From Hydrogenophaga borbori (lineage in GTDB: Bacteria > Pseudomonadota > Gammaproteobacteria > Burkholderiales > Burkholderiaceae_C), in the NCBI RefSeq assembly GCF_003417535.1, contig NZ_QVLS01000011.1, positions 1 to 64,000 of the forward strand: a DNA stretch of 64,000 bases, written 5' to 3'. A model generated the notes under the pieces. That model had not been told where the DNA came from, did no database searches, and saw only the letters and a program-made list of their open reading frames with translations. The translations under genes were made by a program, and so were the position numbers. Below, piece by piece: positions 42,770-52,776 of this stretch (its first letter is position 1; every line of letters begins with the position of its first letter).

Positions 42770-45700
42770 ATGTCCGCCGCGCCCTCGCTCTCGCGCCCCT
42801 TCATCCTTCGGCCGGTGGCGACCTCGCTGCTGATGCTGGCGGTGCTGATCGCCGGCCTGCTGGCCTGGCGCCAGCTGCCGGTGTCCGCGCTGCCACAGGT
42901 GGACTACCCGGTCATCCAGGTCTTCACCTTTCAGCCCGGCGCCAGCCCCGACGTCACCGCGCGCACCGTCACCGCGCCGCTGGAGCGCCGGCTCGGCCAG
43001 ATCCCGGGCCTGGCGCAGATGTCGTCCACCAGCTCGGGCGGCGCCTCGGTCATCACCCTGAAGTTCGCGCTGGAGGTGGACCTGGGCGTGGCCGAGCAGG
43101 ATGTGCAGGCCGCGCTGCAGAGCGCCAACAGCCTGCTGCCGTCCGACCTGCCGGCGCCGCCGATCTACCGCAAGGTGAATCCGGCGGACGTGCCCATCCT
43201 CACCCTGGCCATATCGTCCGAGACCCTGCCGCTGCCGCGCGTGGTCGACCTGGTGGACACGCGCATGGCGGGCCAGCTCTCGCGCCTGCCCGGTGTCGGC
43301 CTGGTCAGCCTGGCGGGCGGGCAGCGCCCGGCCATCCGGGTGATGGCCAACAGCCGCGCGCTGGCGGCCAACGGCCTCACCCTGGAGGAGCTGCGCACGG
43401 CCATCGCCGCCGCCAACAACAACCAGCCCAAGGGCAGCTTCGACGGCGAGCTGCGCAGCACCATGCTCGACGCCAACGACCAGCTGCGCTCGGTGGCCGA
43501 GTACCGGCGCCTGATCGTGGCCTGGCGCGACGGCGCGCCGCTGCGCCTGGCCGACGTGGCCCAGGTGGAAGAGGGCGCCGAGGACCGGTTCCTGGCCGCC
43601 TGGGCCGGCATGGCCTGCGTCCCGGGCCAGGCCGGCGGCTGTGGCCTGGCGCCGGCCGTGCTGCTCAACATCCAGCGCCAGCCCGGCGCCAACGTCATCG
43701 CCGTGGCCGACCAGGTGCGCGCGCTGCTGCCGCAGCTCACGGCCACGCTGCCGGCCACGGTGAAGGTGCAGGTGGTGTCCGACCGCACCGAGAGCATCCG
43801 CGCCTCGGTGCGCGACGTGCAGAAGGAGCTGCTGTTCGCCATCGCGCTGGTGGTGCTGGTCACCTTCGTCTTCCTGCGCACGCCGGCGGCCACGCTCATT
43901 CCCAGCGTGGCCGTGCCGCTGTCGCTGGTGGGCACGTTCGCGGCCATGCTGCTGCTGGGCTACTCGCTCAACAACCTGAGCCTGATGGCGCTGACCATCG
44001 CCACCGGCTTCGTGGTGGACGACGCCATCGTGATGCTGGAGAACATCGCGCGCCACCGCGAGCAGGGCGCGGGGCCCATGGAGGCGGCGCTCAAGGGCGC
44101 CAGCGAGATCGGCTTCACCCTGGTCTCGCTCACGGTCTCGCTGGTGGCGGTGCTGATCCCGCTGCTGTTCATGGCCGACGTGGTGGGCCGCCTGTTCCAC
44201 GAGTTCGCCGTCACCCTGGCCGTGGCCATCGCCATCTCCCTGGTGGTCTCGCTCACGCTCACGCCCATGATGGCCGCGCGCCTGCTGCCGCGCCCGCCCG
44301 CGCACGGCGAGGATCGCGACTGGCAGGGCGAACGCCGGGCCGCCCCAAGTTCGCCCGCCCCCCTTGGGGGGGAAGCCGGGCTTGCCCCGGTGCGGGGGGC
44401 GCTTGACGGCACCATCGAGCGCTACGGCCAGGCGCTCGACTGGGTGCTCGCGCGCCAGCCCCTGGCCCTGCTGGCGCTGGCCGCCACGCTGCTGCTCACC
44501 GGCCTGCTCTACCTGGCCGTGCCCAAGGGCTTCTTCCCGGTGCAGGACGCGGGCGCGATCCAGGTGGTGACCGAAGCGCCGCAGAGCGTGTCCTTCGGTG
44601 CCATGGCCGAGCGCCAGCGCGCGCTGGCCGAGGCGCTGCTGGCCGAAGCGCCGGTGCAGAGCATCGCGTCGTACATCGGCGTGGATGGCAGCAACGCCAC
44701 GCTCAACAGCGGGCGCATGCTGATCACGCTGGCGCCACACGCGCAACGCGCGGTCTCGGCCGGCGAGCTGATCGAGCGCCTGCGCGAGCGCGCGCGCGGC
44801 GTGGGCGGCATCCAGGCCTGGTTCCAGCCGGTGCAGGAGCTGGGCATGGAAGACCGCATCAGCCGCACGCAGTACCAGTTCACCCTCAGCTCGCCCGACA
44901 GCGCGCTGCTGGCCGAGTGGAGCGAGCGCCTGTTGCAGGCCCTGGCGCAGCGGCCCGAGCTGGCCGACGTGGCCGGCAACCTGCAGCGCGAGGGCCTGCA
45001 GGCCTACCTGGAGGTGGACCGCGACGCCGCCGCCCGCCTGGGCCTGCGCATGAGCGACATCGCCTCCGCGTTGCAGAGCGCCTTCGGCCAGCGCCAGGTC
45101 AGCACCCTGTTCACGCACGCCAGCCAATACCGCGTGGTGCTGGAGAGCGACGACGCGGCGCGCGGTGGCCTGCAGGCGCTGGAGGGGGTGTACGTGCGGC
45201 CCGCGACCGGTGCGAGTGGCGCGGCCGATGCGCGTCCGGTGCCACTGTCCGCCGTGGCGCGCGCGGTGGAGCGGCGCGCGCCGCTGGCCATCGAGCACCA
45301 GGGCCAGTTCCCGGCCGTCACCCTGTCCTTCAACCTCGCGCCCGGCCATTCGCTGGGCGAGGCCGTGGCCGCCATCGACACCGTGCGGCGCCAGATCGAG
45401 CTGCCGATCGCCGTGGAGCTGGCCTTCCAGGGCGCGGCCGAGGGCTTTCGCAGCTCGCTGACCAATACGCTGTGGTTGATACTGGCCGCCGTGGTGGTGA
45501 TGTACCTGGTGCTGGGCATGCTGTACGAAAGCGCGGTGCACCCGCTGACCATCCTGTCCACGCTGCCCTCGGCCACGGTGGGCGCGCTGGCCGCGCTGCT
45601 GCTGGCGGGCCGGCCGCTGGACCTGATCGCGGTGATCGGCGTGGTGCTGCTGATCGGCCTGGTGAAGAAGAACGGGATCATGATGGTGGACTTCGCGCTC

Positions 45701-45982
45701 GACGCCCAGCGCCGACTGGGCCTGTCGCCGCGCGAGGCGATCCACCGCGCCGCGCTGCTGCGCTTTCGCCCCATCCTCATGACCACGCTGGCCGCGCTGT
45801 TCGGTGCCGTGCCCCTCATGCTGGCCAGCGGCTCGGGCGCCGAGCTGCGCCAGCCGCTGGGCATCGTCATGGTGGGCGGCCTGGTCGTGAGCCAGGTGCT
45901 CACCCTGTTCACCACGCCGGTGGTCTACCTGGCCTTCGACCGCCTGGCGCGCCGCCGCGCCGCGCGCGCCCCGCTGGCCTGA
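42770..45982 (+). CDS. mdtB: RND multidrug efflux transporter (MdtB-like)
   Basis: A 1070-residue proton-driven RND pump subunit with 12 membrane helices and two periplasmic loops. Key parts are the [19 protein letters not shown] start, the [14 protein letters not shown] helix with the paired Asp of the proton relay, and the mirrored [14 protein letters not shown]. MdtB-type proteins form a B2C heterotrimer with MdtC. Between helix 6 and 7 (around residues 520-550) there is a GC-hairpin-rich insert in frame (44341-44400). It is 10 bp after mdtA. Confidence 0.93.
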   Translation: MSAAPSLSRPFILRPVATSLLMLAVLIAGLLAWRQLPVSALPQVDYPVIQVFTFQPGASPDVTARTVTAPLERRLGQIPGLAQMSSTSSGGASVITLKFALEVDLGVAEQDVQAALQSANSLLPSDLPAPPIYRKVNPADVPILTLAISSETLPLPRVVDLVDTRMAGQLSRLPGVGLVSLAGGQRPAIRVMANSRALAANGLTLEELRTAIAAANNNQPKGSFDGELRSTMLDANDQLRSVAEYRRLIVAWRDGAPLRLADVAQVEEGAEDRFLAAWAGMACVPGQAGGCGLAPAVLLNIQRQPGANVIAVADQVRALLPQLTATLPATVKVQVVSDRTESIRASVRDVQKELLFAIALVVLVTFVFLRTPAATLIPSVAVPLSLVGTFAAMLLLGYSLNNLSLMALTIATGFVVDDAIVMLENIARHREQGAGPMEAALKGASEIGFTLVSLTVSLVAVLIPLLFMADVVGRLFHEFAVTLAVAIAISLVVSLTLTPMMAARLLPRPPAHGEDRDWQGERRAAPSSPAPLGGEAGLAPVRGALDGTIERYGQALDWVLARQPLALLALAATLLLTGLLYLAVPKGFFPVQDAGAIQVVTEAPQSVSFGAMAERQRALAEALLAEAPVQSIASYIGVDGSNATLNSGRMLITLAPHAQRAVSAGELIERLRERARGVGGIQAWFQPVQELGMEDRISRTQYQFTLSSPDSALLAEWSERLLQALAQRPELADVAGNLQREGLQAYLEVDRDAAARLGLRMSDIASALQSAFGQRQVSTLFTHASQYRVVLESDDAARGGLQALEGVYVRPATGASGAADARPVPLSAVARAVERRAPLAIEHQGQFPAVTLSFNLAPGHSLGEAVAAIDTVRRQIELPIAVELAFQGAAEGFRSSLTNTLWLILAAVVVMYLVLGMLYESAVHPLTILSTLPSATVGALAALLLAGRPLDLIAVIGVVLLIGLVKKNGIMMVDFALDAQRRLGLSPREAIHRAALLRFRPILMTTLAALFGAVPLMLASGSGAELRQPLGIVMVGGLVVSQVLTLFTTPVVYLAFDRLARRRAARAPLA
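44341..44400. repeat. GC hairpin insert inside mdtB
   Basis: Two adjacent inverted repeats, CCCCCC-TT-GGGGGG (44358-44371) and CCGGG-CTTG-CCCCGG (44376-44390), followed by a G-run. The run encodes a low-complexity [17 protein letters not shown] loop in the cytoplasmic link of the pump. It looks like a short palindromic element that landed in frame. Confidence 0.55.
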
Positions 45983-45988
45983 GCCGCC

Positions 45989-48900
45989 ATGCACGCGCTG
46001 GCCCGCTTCTTCATCCGCCGCCCCATGGGCAGCGCGATGCTGGCCGCCGCCATCGTGCTCACTGGCCTGCTGGCCCTGCGGCTGCTGCCGGTGGCGCCGC
46101 TGCCGCGTGTGGACTTCCCCGTCATCCAGGTGCGCGCCAGCCTGCCCGGCGCCAGCCCCGAGAGCATGGCGTCCACCGTGGCCGCGCCGCTGGAGCGTGC
46201 GCTGGGCAGCATCGCCGGCGTCACCAGCATCCGCTCCAGCAGCAACCAGGGCAGCACCGGCGTGACGCTGCAGTTCGACCTGAACCGCGACATCGACGAC
46301 GCGGCGCGCGAGGTGCAGGCCGCCATCAACGCGGTGCGCGGGCAATTGCCTTCCGGCATGGTGGGCAATCCCAGCTTCGTGAAGGTCAATCCCTCGCAGG
46401 CGCCCATCATGGCGCTGGCCCTGTCCTCGCCGCGGCTGCCCCCGTCGGCGCTGTACGACAACGCGTCCACCGTGCTCGCGCAGAAGCTTGCGCAGGTGGC
46501 CGGCGTGGGCGAGGTCACGGTGGACGGTTCCTCGCTGCCGGCGGTGCGCGTGCAGGTGCAGCCCCAGGCGCTGGCGCACCGCGGCCTGTCGCTGGACGAC
46601 GTGCGCCGCGCGATCGCCGACGCCAACGCCTGGCGGCCCGTCGGCGCGGTGGAGCGCGACGCCTCGCGCTGGCAGATCGCGCTGCCGGCGCCGCTGCGCA
46701 CGGCGGCCGATTTTTCGACGCTGGTGGTGCGCAACGAAGGCGGCGCGCTGGTGCGCCTGTCCGACGTGGCCGAGGTCAGCGACTCGGTGGAGAACCGCTA
46801 CACCGCCGGCTACCACAACAACCGCCCCGCCGTGGTGCTGCTGGTGAGCCGGCGGCCGGGCGCCAACATCGTGCAGACCGTCGACGCCATCCACGCGCAG
46901 CTGCCGCAGCTGCGCGCCCTGCTGCCGGCCGACACGCAGCTCAGCGTGGTGATGGACCGCTCGCCCGGCATCCGCGCCACGCTGCGCGAGGGCCGCTTCA
47001 CCCTCGTCCTGAGCTGCCTGCTGGTGATGGCCGTGGTCTGGGCCTTCCTCGGCAGCCTGCGCACGGCGCTCATCCCCGCGCTGGCCCTGCCGGTGTCGCT
47101 GGTCGGCGCGCTGGCGGCCATGTGGTGGCTGGGCTTTTCGCTCAACAACCTGTCGGTGATGGCCTTGATCGTGGCCGCCGGCCTGGTGGTGGACGACGCC
47201 ATCGTGGTGCTGGAGAACATCCAGCGGCACCTCGAGCGCGCGCGCGCCGCCCAGGCCGCCGCCGGCCAGCGCGAGATCGGCCGGCGCACCGTCTGGCGCG
47301 CCGCCTTCACCGGCGCGGGCGAGGTCGGCTTCACCCTGCTCGCCATGAACGGCGCGCTGATCGTGGTCTTCGTCTCCACCCTGTTCATGGGCGGCGTGGT
47401 GGAGCGCCTGTTCCGCGAGTTCTCCCTCACCCTGGTGGCGGCCATGCTGATCTCGCTGGCCGTGTCGGTCACGCTCACGCCGGCGCTGTGCGCGCATGGC
47501 CTGCCGGCCGGCCCGCGCGCGCGCGCGCCGGGCCCGCTGGCGCGTCTCATCGCCACCGCGCTGGCCGACGTGCAGGCCGGCTACGCGCGCAGCCTGGCCT
47601 TCGCGCTGCGCCACCACTGGCTCACGCTGCTGCTGCTCGTGGGCACGGTGGCGCTCAACGTCTGGCTCTACGTGGCCATCCCCAAGGGCATGCTGCCGCA
47701 GCAGGACACCGGCCAGCTCAGCGGCTTCGTGCGCGGCGACGATGGCTTCTCCTTCCAGGGCATGCAACCCAAGGTGGAGGCCTACCGCCGCCTGCTGGTG
47801 GCCGACCCGGCCGTGGCCGACGTGACCGGGGTCAGTGGCGGGCGCACCGGCACCAGCAACTCCTGGTTCCGCATCCGCCTCAAGCCCCTGGCCGAGCGCG
47901 GCGAGCCGGCCTCGGCCGTGGTCGCGCGCCTGCGCGCCGCCGCCCCGCCCATTGCCGGCGGCATCCTGTTCGTGTCGGTCGACCAGGACATCCGGCTGGC
48001 CAGCGGCGGCGGCGACGGCGAGTACCTGTTCGTCATGCGCTCCGACTCGCTGGCCGACCTGCGCCAGTGGACGCGCCCGGTGGGCGAGGCGCTGCGCGCG
48101 CTGCCCGAACTGGCCGGCGTGGACTTCGGCGCCGGCGAGGACGCGCAGCAGGTGGTGCTGCAGGTGGACCGCGAGGCCGCGCGCCGCCTGGGCGTGGGCA
48201 TGGACACGGTGACCACCGCGCTCAACAACGCCTTCTCGCAGCGCCAGGTGGCCACGCTGTACGACGCGCTGAACCAGTACCGCGTGGTCATGGAGGCCGA
48301 CCCGCGCGGCAACAGCGAGCCGAGCGCGCTGGAGGAGGTGCAGCTGCTCAACGGCGCGGGCCAGCGCGTGCCGCTCAGCGCCATCGCCACCTGGCGCTAT
48401 GGCCTCACGCGCGACCGCGTGCAGCACGACGCGCAGTTCGCCTCCGCCGGCATCAGCTACGGCCTGGCGCCGGGCGTGAGCCTGCAGCAGGCGCAGGCGG
48501 CCATCGAGCGCGCCGTCAACGGCCTGCTGTTGCCCAGCAGCATCTCCACCGGCGAGCGCGCGGGCGACCCGAACAGCCTGCAGGCCACGCTCAAGCGCCA
48601 ACCCTGGCTGATCCTGGCCGTGCTGGTCACCGTCTACCTGGTGCTGGGCATGCTCTACGAAAGCCTGTTGCACCCGCTGACCATCCTGTCCACCCTGCCC
48701 TCGGCCGGCGTGGGCGCGCTGCTGGCGCTGCGGATCTCGGACACCGAGTTCAGCCTGATCGCGTTGCTGGGCCTGTTCCTGCTGATCGGCGTGGTGATGA
48801 AGAACGCCATATTGATGATCGACTTCGCCCTCGCCGCGCAGCGCCGGCGCGGCCTGGCGCCGCGCGACGCCATCCACGAGGCCGCGCTGCGCCGCCTGCG

Positions 48901-49132
48901 CCCCATTCTCATGACCAATCTGGCCGCGCTGCTGGGCGCGGTGCCGCTGGTGCTGGGCCTGGGCGAAGGCTCGGAACTGCGCCGCCCGCTGGGCATCGCC
49001 ATCATCGGCGGCCTGGCCGTGAGCCAGCTGCTCACGCTCTACACCACGCCGGTGGTCTACCTGATGCTGGAACGGCTGCGCGCGCGGCTGAGCCCCTTGC
49101 CCACGGGCGCGTCCGCCGCCACGCCCGCCTGA
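45989..49132 (+). CDS. mdtC: RND multidrug efflux transporter (MdtC-like)
   Basis: A 1047-residue RND subunit, paralogous to the preceding one: FFIRRPMGSAML start, GLVVDDAIVVLENI with the paired Asp residues, and VVMKNAILMIDFAL in the second half. The loop between halves has the normal length without the hairpin insert found in mdtB. It starts 6 bp after mdtB and ends 4 bp before nodT, so all four pump genes form one operon. Substrates in related pumps include bile salts, novobiocin and other hydrophobic compounds; not visible here. Confidence 0.93.
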   Translation: MHALARFFIRRPMGSAMLAAAIVLTGLLALRLLPVAPLPRVDFPVIQVRASLPGASPESMASTVAAPLERALGSIAGVTSIRSSSNQGSTGVTLQFDLNRDIDDAAREVQAAINAVRGQLPSGMVGNPSFVKVNPSQAPIMALALSSPRLPPSALYDNASTVLAQKLAQVAGVGEVTVDGSSLPAVRVQVQPQALAHRGLSLDDVRRAIADANAWRPVGAVERDASRWQIALPAPLRTAADFSTLVVRNEGGALVRLSDVAEVSDSVENRYTAGYHNNRPAVVLLVSRRPGANIVQTVDAIHAQLPQLRALLPADTQLSVVMDRSPGIRATLREGRFTLVLSCLLVMAVVWAFLGSLRTALIPALALPVSLVGALAAMWWLGFSLNNLSVMALIVAAGLVVDDAIVVLENIQRHLERARAAQAAAGQREIGRRTVWRAAFTGAGEVGFTLLAMNGALIVVFVSTLFMGGVVERLFREFSLTLVAAMLISLAVSVTLTPALCAHGLPAGPRARAPGPLARLIATALADVQAGYARSLAFALRHHWLTLLLLVGTVALNVWLYVAIPKGMLPQQDTGQLSGFVRGDDGFSFQGMQPKVEAYRRLLVADPAVADVTGVSGGRTGTSNSWFRIRLKPLAERGEPASAVVARLRAAAPPIAGGILFVSVDQDIRLASGGGDGEYLFVMRSDSLADLRQWTRPVGEALRALPELAGVDFGAGEDAQQVVLQVDREAARRLGVGMDTVTTALNNAFSQRQVATLYDALNQYRVVMEADPRGNSEPSALEEVQLLNGAGQRVPLSAIATWRYGLTRDRVQHDAQFASAGISYGLAPGVSLQQAQAAIERAVNGLLLPSSISTGERAGDPNSLQATLKRQPWLILAVLVTVYLVLGMLYESLLHPLTILSTLPSAGVGALLALRISDTEFSLIALLGLFLLIGVVMKNAILMIDFALAAQRRRGLAPRDAIHEAALRRLRPILMTNLAALLGAVPLVLGLGEGSELRRPLGIAIIGGLAVSQLLTLYTTPVVYLMLERLRARLSPLPTGASAATPA

Positions 49133-49136
49133 CGCC

Positions 49137-50546
49137 ATGCCACCTTCGTCTCTGTTCGCCTCGATGTCGCCTCGCCTCGCGCTCGCCGCCCTGCCGCTGT
49201 TCCTGGCCGCGTGCGCCAGCGGCACGCGCGAGGCGCCCGCGCCGCGCATCGAATTGCCACCCGGCTTCCACCACGCCAACGCCGACCGCAGCGCGCCGGC
49301 CGCGCCCATCGACCCCGAGTGGTGGCGCGCCTATGGCGACCCCGAACTCGACGCCCTGTTGCGCCGCGTGGCCGAATCCAACCCCGAGCTCGCGCGGGCC
49401 GAGGCGCGCTGGCGCCAGGCCCTGTCGCAGGTGGACGCGGCGCGCGCGCTGGCGCTGCCGCAGCTCGGCGCGGGCGCGTCGGTCACGCGCCGCGGCGGCG
49501 GTGCCAGCACCGGCGCGCGGCGGCTCTACGACGCCGGTCTCGACCTGTCCTGGGCGCCCGACCTCTGGGGCCGCGCCGCGCGCTCGCGCGAGGCCGCGGC
49601 GGCCGATGCCGACGCGCAGGCCGCGCTGCTCGACGCCGCGAGACTGGCGCTGCAGCTGGCCGCCGCGCAAGGCTACGTTCGCCTGCGCGCGCTCGACGCC
49701 CAGCTGGCGCTGCAGGCCGAGGCCGAGGTCGCCTACACGCGCTCGCTGCAGATCACGCGCCTGCAGTACGAGGCTGGCCTGGTCGCGCGCGCCGACGTCA
49801 TCCAGGCCGACACGCAGCTGCAGTCCCTGCGCACCCAGGCCTTCACCCTCCAGCGCCAGCGCGCGCTGGAGGCCAATGCGCTCGCGCTGCTGGCCGGTGC
49901 CACGCCCACGGACTTTCCCGTGGCGGCGCGTGAGGGCGCCTTGCCCGCGGTGCCGCCCGTGCCCGCCGCGCTGCCCGCCGAGCTGCTGCGCCGCCGCCCG
50001 GACCTGGCCGCCGCCGGGCGCCAACTCGCCGCCGCGCACGCGCGCCTGGGCCTCGCGCAAACCGCCTGGCTGCCGGACCTCACGCTGTCGGCCAGTGCCG
50101 GCTGGCAGTCGACGGGCTTCGCGCGCCTGCTCGACGCGCCGTCACGCGTGTGGTCGCTGGGCCCGCGCCTCGCGGCCACCTTGTTCGACGGCGGCGCGCG
50201 CCGCGCCAACGAAGCCCTGTTCGGCGCCGCCTACGACGAGCAGGCCGCGGCCTGGCGCGCGGGCGTGCTCGCCGCGGTGCGCGAAACCGAGGACGCGCTC
50301 GCGCAACTCGCCACCCTGGCCGAGCAGGAACGCCAACAGGCGCGCCTGGTGGAACTGGCCAGCGAGAACGAGCGCGTGGTCGGTTACCGCTACGAGGCGG
50401 GCGAAATCAGTTTCCTGGAAGTGGCCACCGCGCAGAACCTGGCGCTGTCGGCGCGTCGCGCCGCGCTGGACGTTCGGGCCCAGCGGCTGGCGGCGAGCAT
50501 GGCCTTGGTGGCGGCGCTGGGGGGCGGCTGGCAGCCGATGCCTTGA
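49137..50546 (+). CDS. Outer-membrane efflux lipoprotein (NodT/OprM family)
   Basis: A 469-residue TolC-like channel protein anchored as a lipoprotein: signal peptide ending in the lipobox LAAC with acylated Cys26. The sequence shows two OEP repeats with long helices (e.g. RYEAGEISFLEVATAQN and LQYEAGLVARADVIQADTQL). WWRAYGDPELDALL just after the anchor is typical for NodT. An internal ATG at 49164 would leave a shorter signal peptide and is an alternative start. It completes the pump. Confidence 0.93.
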   Translation: MPPSSLFASMSPRLALAALPLFLAACASGTREAPAPRIELPPGFHHANADRSAPAAPIDPEWWRAYGDPELDALLRRVAESNPELARAEARWRQALSQVDAARALALPQLGAGASVTRRGGGASTGARRLYDAGLDLSWAPDLWGRAARSREAAAADADAQAALLDAARLALQLAAAQGYVRLRALDAQLALQAEAEVAYTRSLQITRLQYEAGLVARADVIQADTQLQSLRTQAFTLQRQRALEANALALLAGATPTDFPVAAREGALPAVPPVPAALPAELLRRRPDLAAAGRQLAAAHARLGLAQTAWLPDLTLSASAGWQSTGFARLLDAPSRVWSLGPRLAATLFDGGARRANEALFGAAYDEQAAAWRAGVLAAVRETEDALAQLATLAEQERQQARLVELASENERVVGYRYEAGEISFLEVATAQNLALSARRAALDVRAQRLAASMALVAALGGGWQPMP

Positions 50547-50574
50547 GTGCCCCTGCCGTGCGGCATGGCCGCGT

Positions 50575-50596
50575 CGGGCCAGCGGTCATTGGCCCG
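50575..50596. terminator. Possible bidirectional terminator hairpin
   Basis: CGGGCCA and TGGCCCG form a perfect 7-bp stem with an 8-base loop between the convergent nodT gene and the membrane-protein gene. The loop contains the stop codon of the latter. There is no strong U-run on either side, so intrinsic termination is uncertain. Confidence 0.4.
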
Positions 50597-52472
50597 TTGG
50601 GTGCGCCGAATCCCAGGACAGCACGCACAGCCTGACCGACAGCTGCGGGGCAAACCAGGGGATGGGGCCGCTGGGCGCCTGGATCGACAGGCCGAGGACC
50701 CGGTCTTCCGGGCGGCTCTCGGCATTGAAGAAGCGCGCCGCCGCTTCGGTGGAGACCAGCGCGGGTGACAGCAGGAAGCCGGTCTGGCCCGCCTCGCGCA
50801 GGTAACGGAAGTCGGCACTCCCCGTCGGGGTGGCCATCGTCATGCGAAGGGCGGGGGGGCCGGTCAGCACGCCCAGGACCCGCCCGAGCCAGGTGCTGGC
50901 GACCTCGATCTCGGCCCAGACCGCTTGATCCGGACCCACCCAGGGAACCAGCACGGGCTGATCGAATTCCACGTCGGCCGTGCGGCACACCTCGGACTGG
51001 GTCAGCGGCGACGCACGGCGCGTCAACAGCAGGGCGTTCGGTGCCTGCCGGTCCAGCCGGTATTGCCGGCGGTAGGCGGCCAGGGCGAGCGGATCCTCCT
51101 GCGCGGCGTAGCGACCATCGATGGGCTCGACGCTGAACACCACCGACCGCGGCGCCTGCGGGCTGGCGAGGAAGTCCGCGTTGCGCTCGGACATATAGCG
51201 GCTGGTCGCGAAGTAGGACTGAAAGGCGGGTCGCGTGGCGATCGGCAGCCCGGACGCGTAGGCCAGACTGAACTCGAAGGGGAAGACGTCCATCGGTCCT
51301 TCGATATCAGCAAACGGAATGGCCGAGCGCGCCTGCGCGACCGACATCGCCTGGAGACGACCCAACTCGGCGTTCAGGAGGGTTCCGTAGCCGGGGTCCA
51401 CCACGCGGCGGACGCGATCCTCCACCGTGTGGGCATACCCCTTGATGAACCCCACCTGGTACAGCGATGCCGTGATGTAGGTGACCAGCGCGGCCGCTGC
51501 AACGGCCACCGCGGCGATCACGCGCCGCTGGTTGCGGGTCATGCGGTCGACGCTGGGGCTCCAGAGTTGCACCAGGCACACGAAGGCCAGCGCGAGAAAC
51601 GCGTTGCCGGGGTGGGCACCGTGCCGCACAAAGCCCATCTTGTAGGCGACCAGCAGATACCCCAGCGTGAGGAGGCTGAGCACGGTGCTGGCGGCATGGG
51701 TCATGCGCAGGGTCGTCGCGACCAGGACCGCCGCGCCAGCGATGTAGGCGCCGTGCAGCGCCAGCGGCGCGGGCAGTCCCATGTCCGCGTTGTAGGCCAG
51801 CGAGACATCGACATACCCGCGCACGAAGTCGGCAAAGCCCGAGACCTGCTGGCCCGACAGCCAGAACAGCAAGACGACGGACAAGCCGAAACACACGGGG
51901 ACGATGGGCCTGTAGTCCCGCACGCTGAAGCGGTAGAGGCTCGCCAAGGCAATGGCGGGCACGGTGAAGAACAGGGCATTCGCCTTGACCAGGCAGGCAA
52001 ACGCGGCGCCGAAGGCGAGCAGAATGGACAGCGCGAGTTGCGCCGCATGGCCTGGCTGTCTGCGGCACTCGTGGTGGCACAGCAGCAAGGCCGGCAGGAG
52101 CAGGTACACATCCCGCCACATCAGCAGGTGCAGGGTCAGGCCGCACCAGGCCAGCAGGGCCCACACACTCCGGATGCGCAGTACCGAGAAACAACCGATG
52201 CCCAGGATCAGCAGGTAGACGGCCCGGTAGAGCAGCTTTTCCGGATGGGACGACTCGACGTATATGGCCGATTCAATAAAGGACAAAGGTCCGTAATTGA
52301 ATAGGATCTGACTTCCGTGTTGCAGCTGGTTGTCGTGGGCGTATGCCAGCATGGCGTGCCAGGACAGATCGAGCCCCCGCATGGACGGTGCGTAGACCAC
52401 GTCGATCAGGTAGGCCAGAACGAACAGCGCGCCAGTGACCGGCACGGCAAAAGAGAATAGTCGGGCCTTCAT
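50586..52472 (-). CDS. Large membrane protein, possible GT-C-type glycosyltransferase
   Basis: A 628-residue protein with roughly 11 hydrophobic segments over the first ~350 residues and a soluble C-terminal part of ~280 residues. After the first helix it has RGLDLSWHAMLAYAHDN and then ILFNYGPLSF; an acidic residue in this first outer loop is where GT-C enzymes keep their catalytic base. I recognise no exact family. The divergent DprE1/DprE2-like pair, which makes polyprenyl-phosphate arabinose in actinobacteria, suggests transfer of a lipid-linked pentose. Codon use here is less GC-extreme than in the catabolic island. Confidence 0.65.
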   Translation of the reverse strand: MKARLFSFAVPVTGALFVLAYLIDVVYAPSMRGLDLSWHAMLAYAHDNQLQHGSQILFNYGPLSFIESAIYVESSHPEKLLYRAVYLLILGIGCFSVLRIRSVWALLAWCGLTLHLLMWRDVYLLLPALLLCHHECRRQPGHAAQLALSILLAFGAAFACLVKANALFFTVPAIALASLYRFSVRDYRPIVPVCFGLSVVLLFWLSGQQVSGFADFVRGYVDVSLAYNADMGLPAPLALHGAYIAGAAVLVATTLRMTHAASTVLSLLTLGYLLVAYKMGFVRHGAHPGNAFLALAFVCLVQLWSPSVDRMTRNQRRVIAAVAVAAAALVTYITASLYQVGFIKGYAHTVEDRVRRVVDPGYGTLLNAELGRLQAMSVAQARSAIPFADIEGPMDVFPFEFSLAYASGLPIATRPAFQSYFATSRYMSERNADFLASPQAPRSVVFSVEPIDGRYAAQEDPLALAAYRRQYRLDRQAPNALLLTRRASPLTQSEVCRTADVEFDQPVLVPWVGPDQAVWAEIEVASTWLGRVLGVLTGPPALRMTMATPTGSADFRYLREAGQTGFLLSPALVSTEAAARFFNAESRPEDRVLGLSIQAPSGPIPWFAPQLSVRLCVLSWDSAHPTGQ

Positions 52473-52776
52473 GTCGTGCTTGTGCCGCGCGGGTGCTGAC
52501 TAATGTTGGAAAGGCCCGTGTGAGCTCGCCGTGCCAGCACATGGTCCGGCCAACACCCATGGTAGCATCGCCCACCATGCCTCCGTACCGCCCCTCTGTT
52601 GCAGTGCCATTCCAAGGCATTGGGCGCCAAGGCATTTCCCCAGGCATCTTTGCGCGCCAATCCATGCAATGTATGGATGAGGGCGCCGGCGGGGCCTTCG
52701 GCCGCGGCATGGCATGCCGGCCGGACAGGCGCGAAGTCCGGGTGCGCGGCGAACGCGCTGCGGCCGAGGCGGGCTG
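52473..52776. promoter_or_regulatory. 304-bp divergent intergenic region
   Basis: It must hold the promoters of the membrane-protein gene and the dprE1-like gene. A 10-bp direct repeat CCAAGGCATT occurs at 52612-52621 and 52627-52636, 15 bp apart, with a weaker third copy just downstream. A 94-codon open frame through the region has no family-like sequence and is not called. Confidence 0.5.

Noticed and set aside
42551..49309. A 2252-codon open frame antisense to the RND pump genes
   Set aside because: It is rich in His, Gln, Arg and Gly with no domain, and mirrors three firm genes. High GC at third codon positions removes stops from the opposite strand.
44917..50805. A 1962-codon plus-strand frame across mdtB, mdtC and nodT
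   Set aside because: An out-of-frame shadow of three genes with complete family motifs; Arg/Ala/Gly repeats only.
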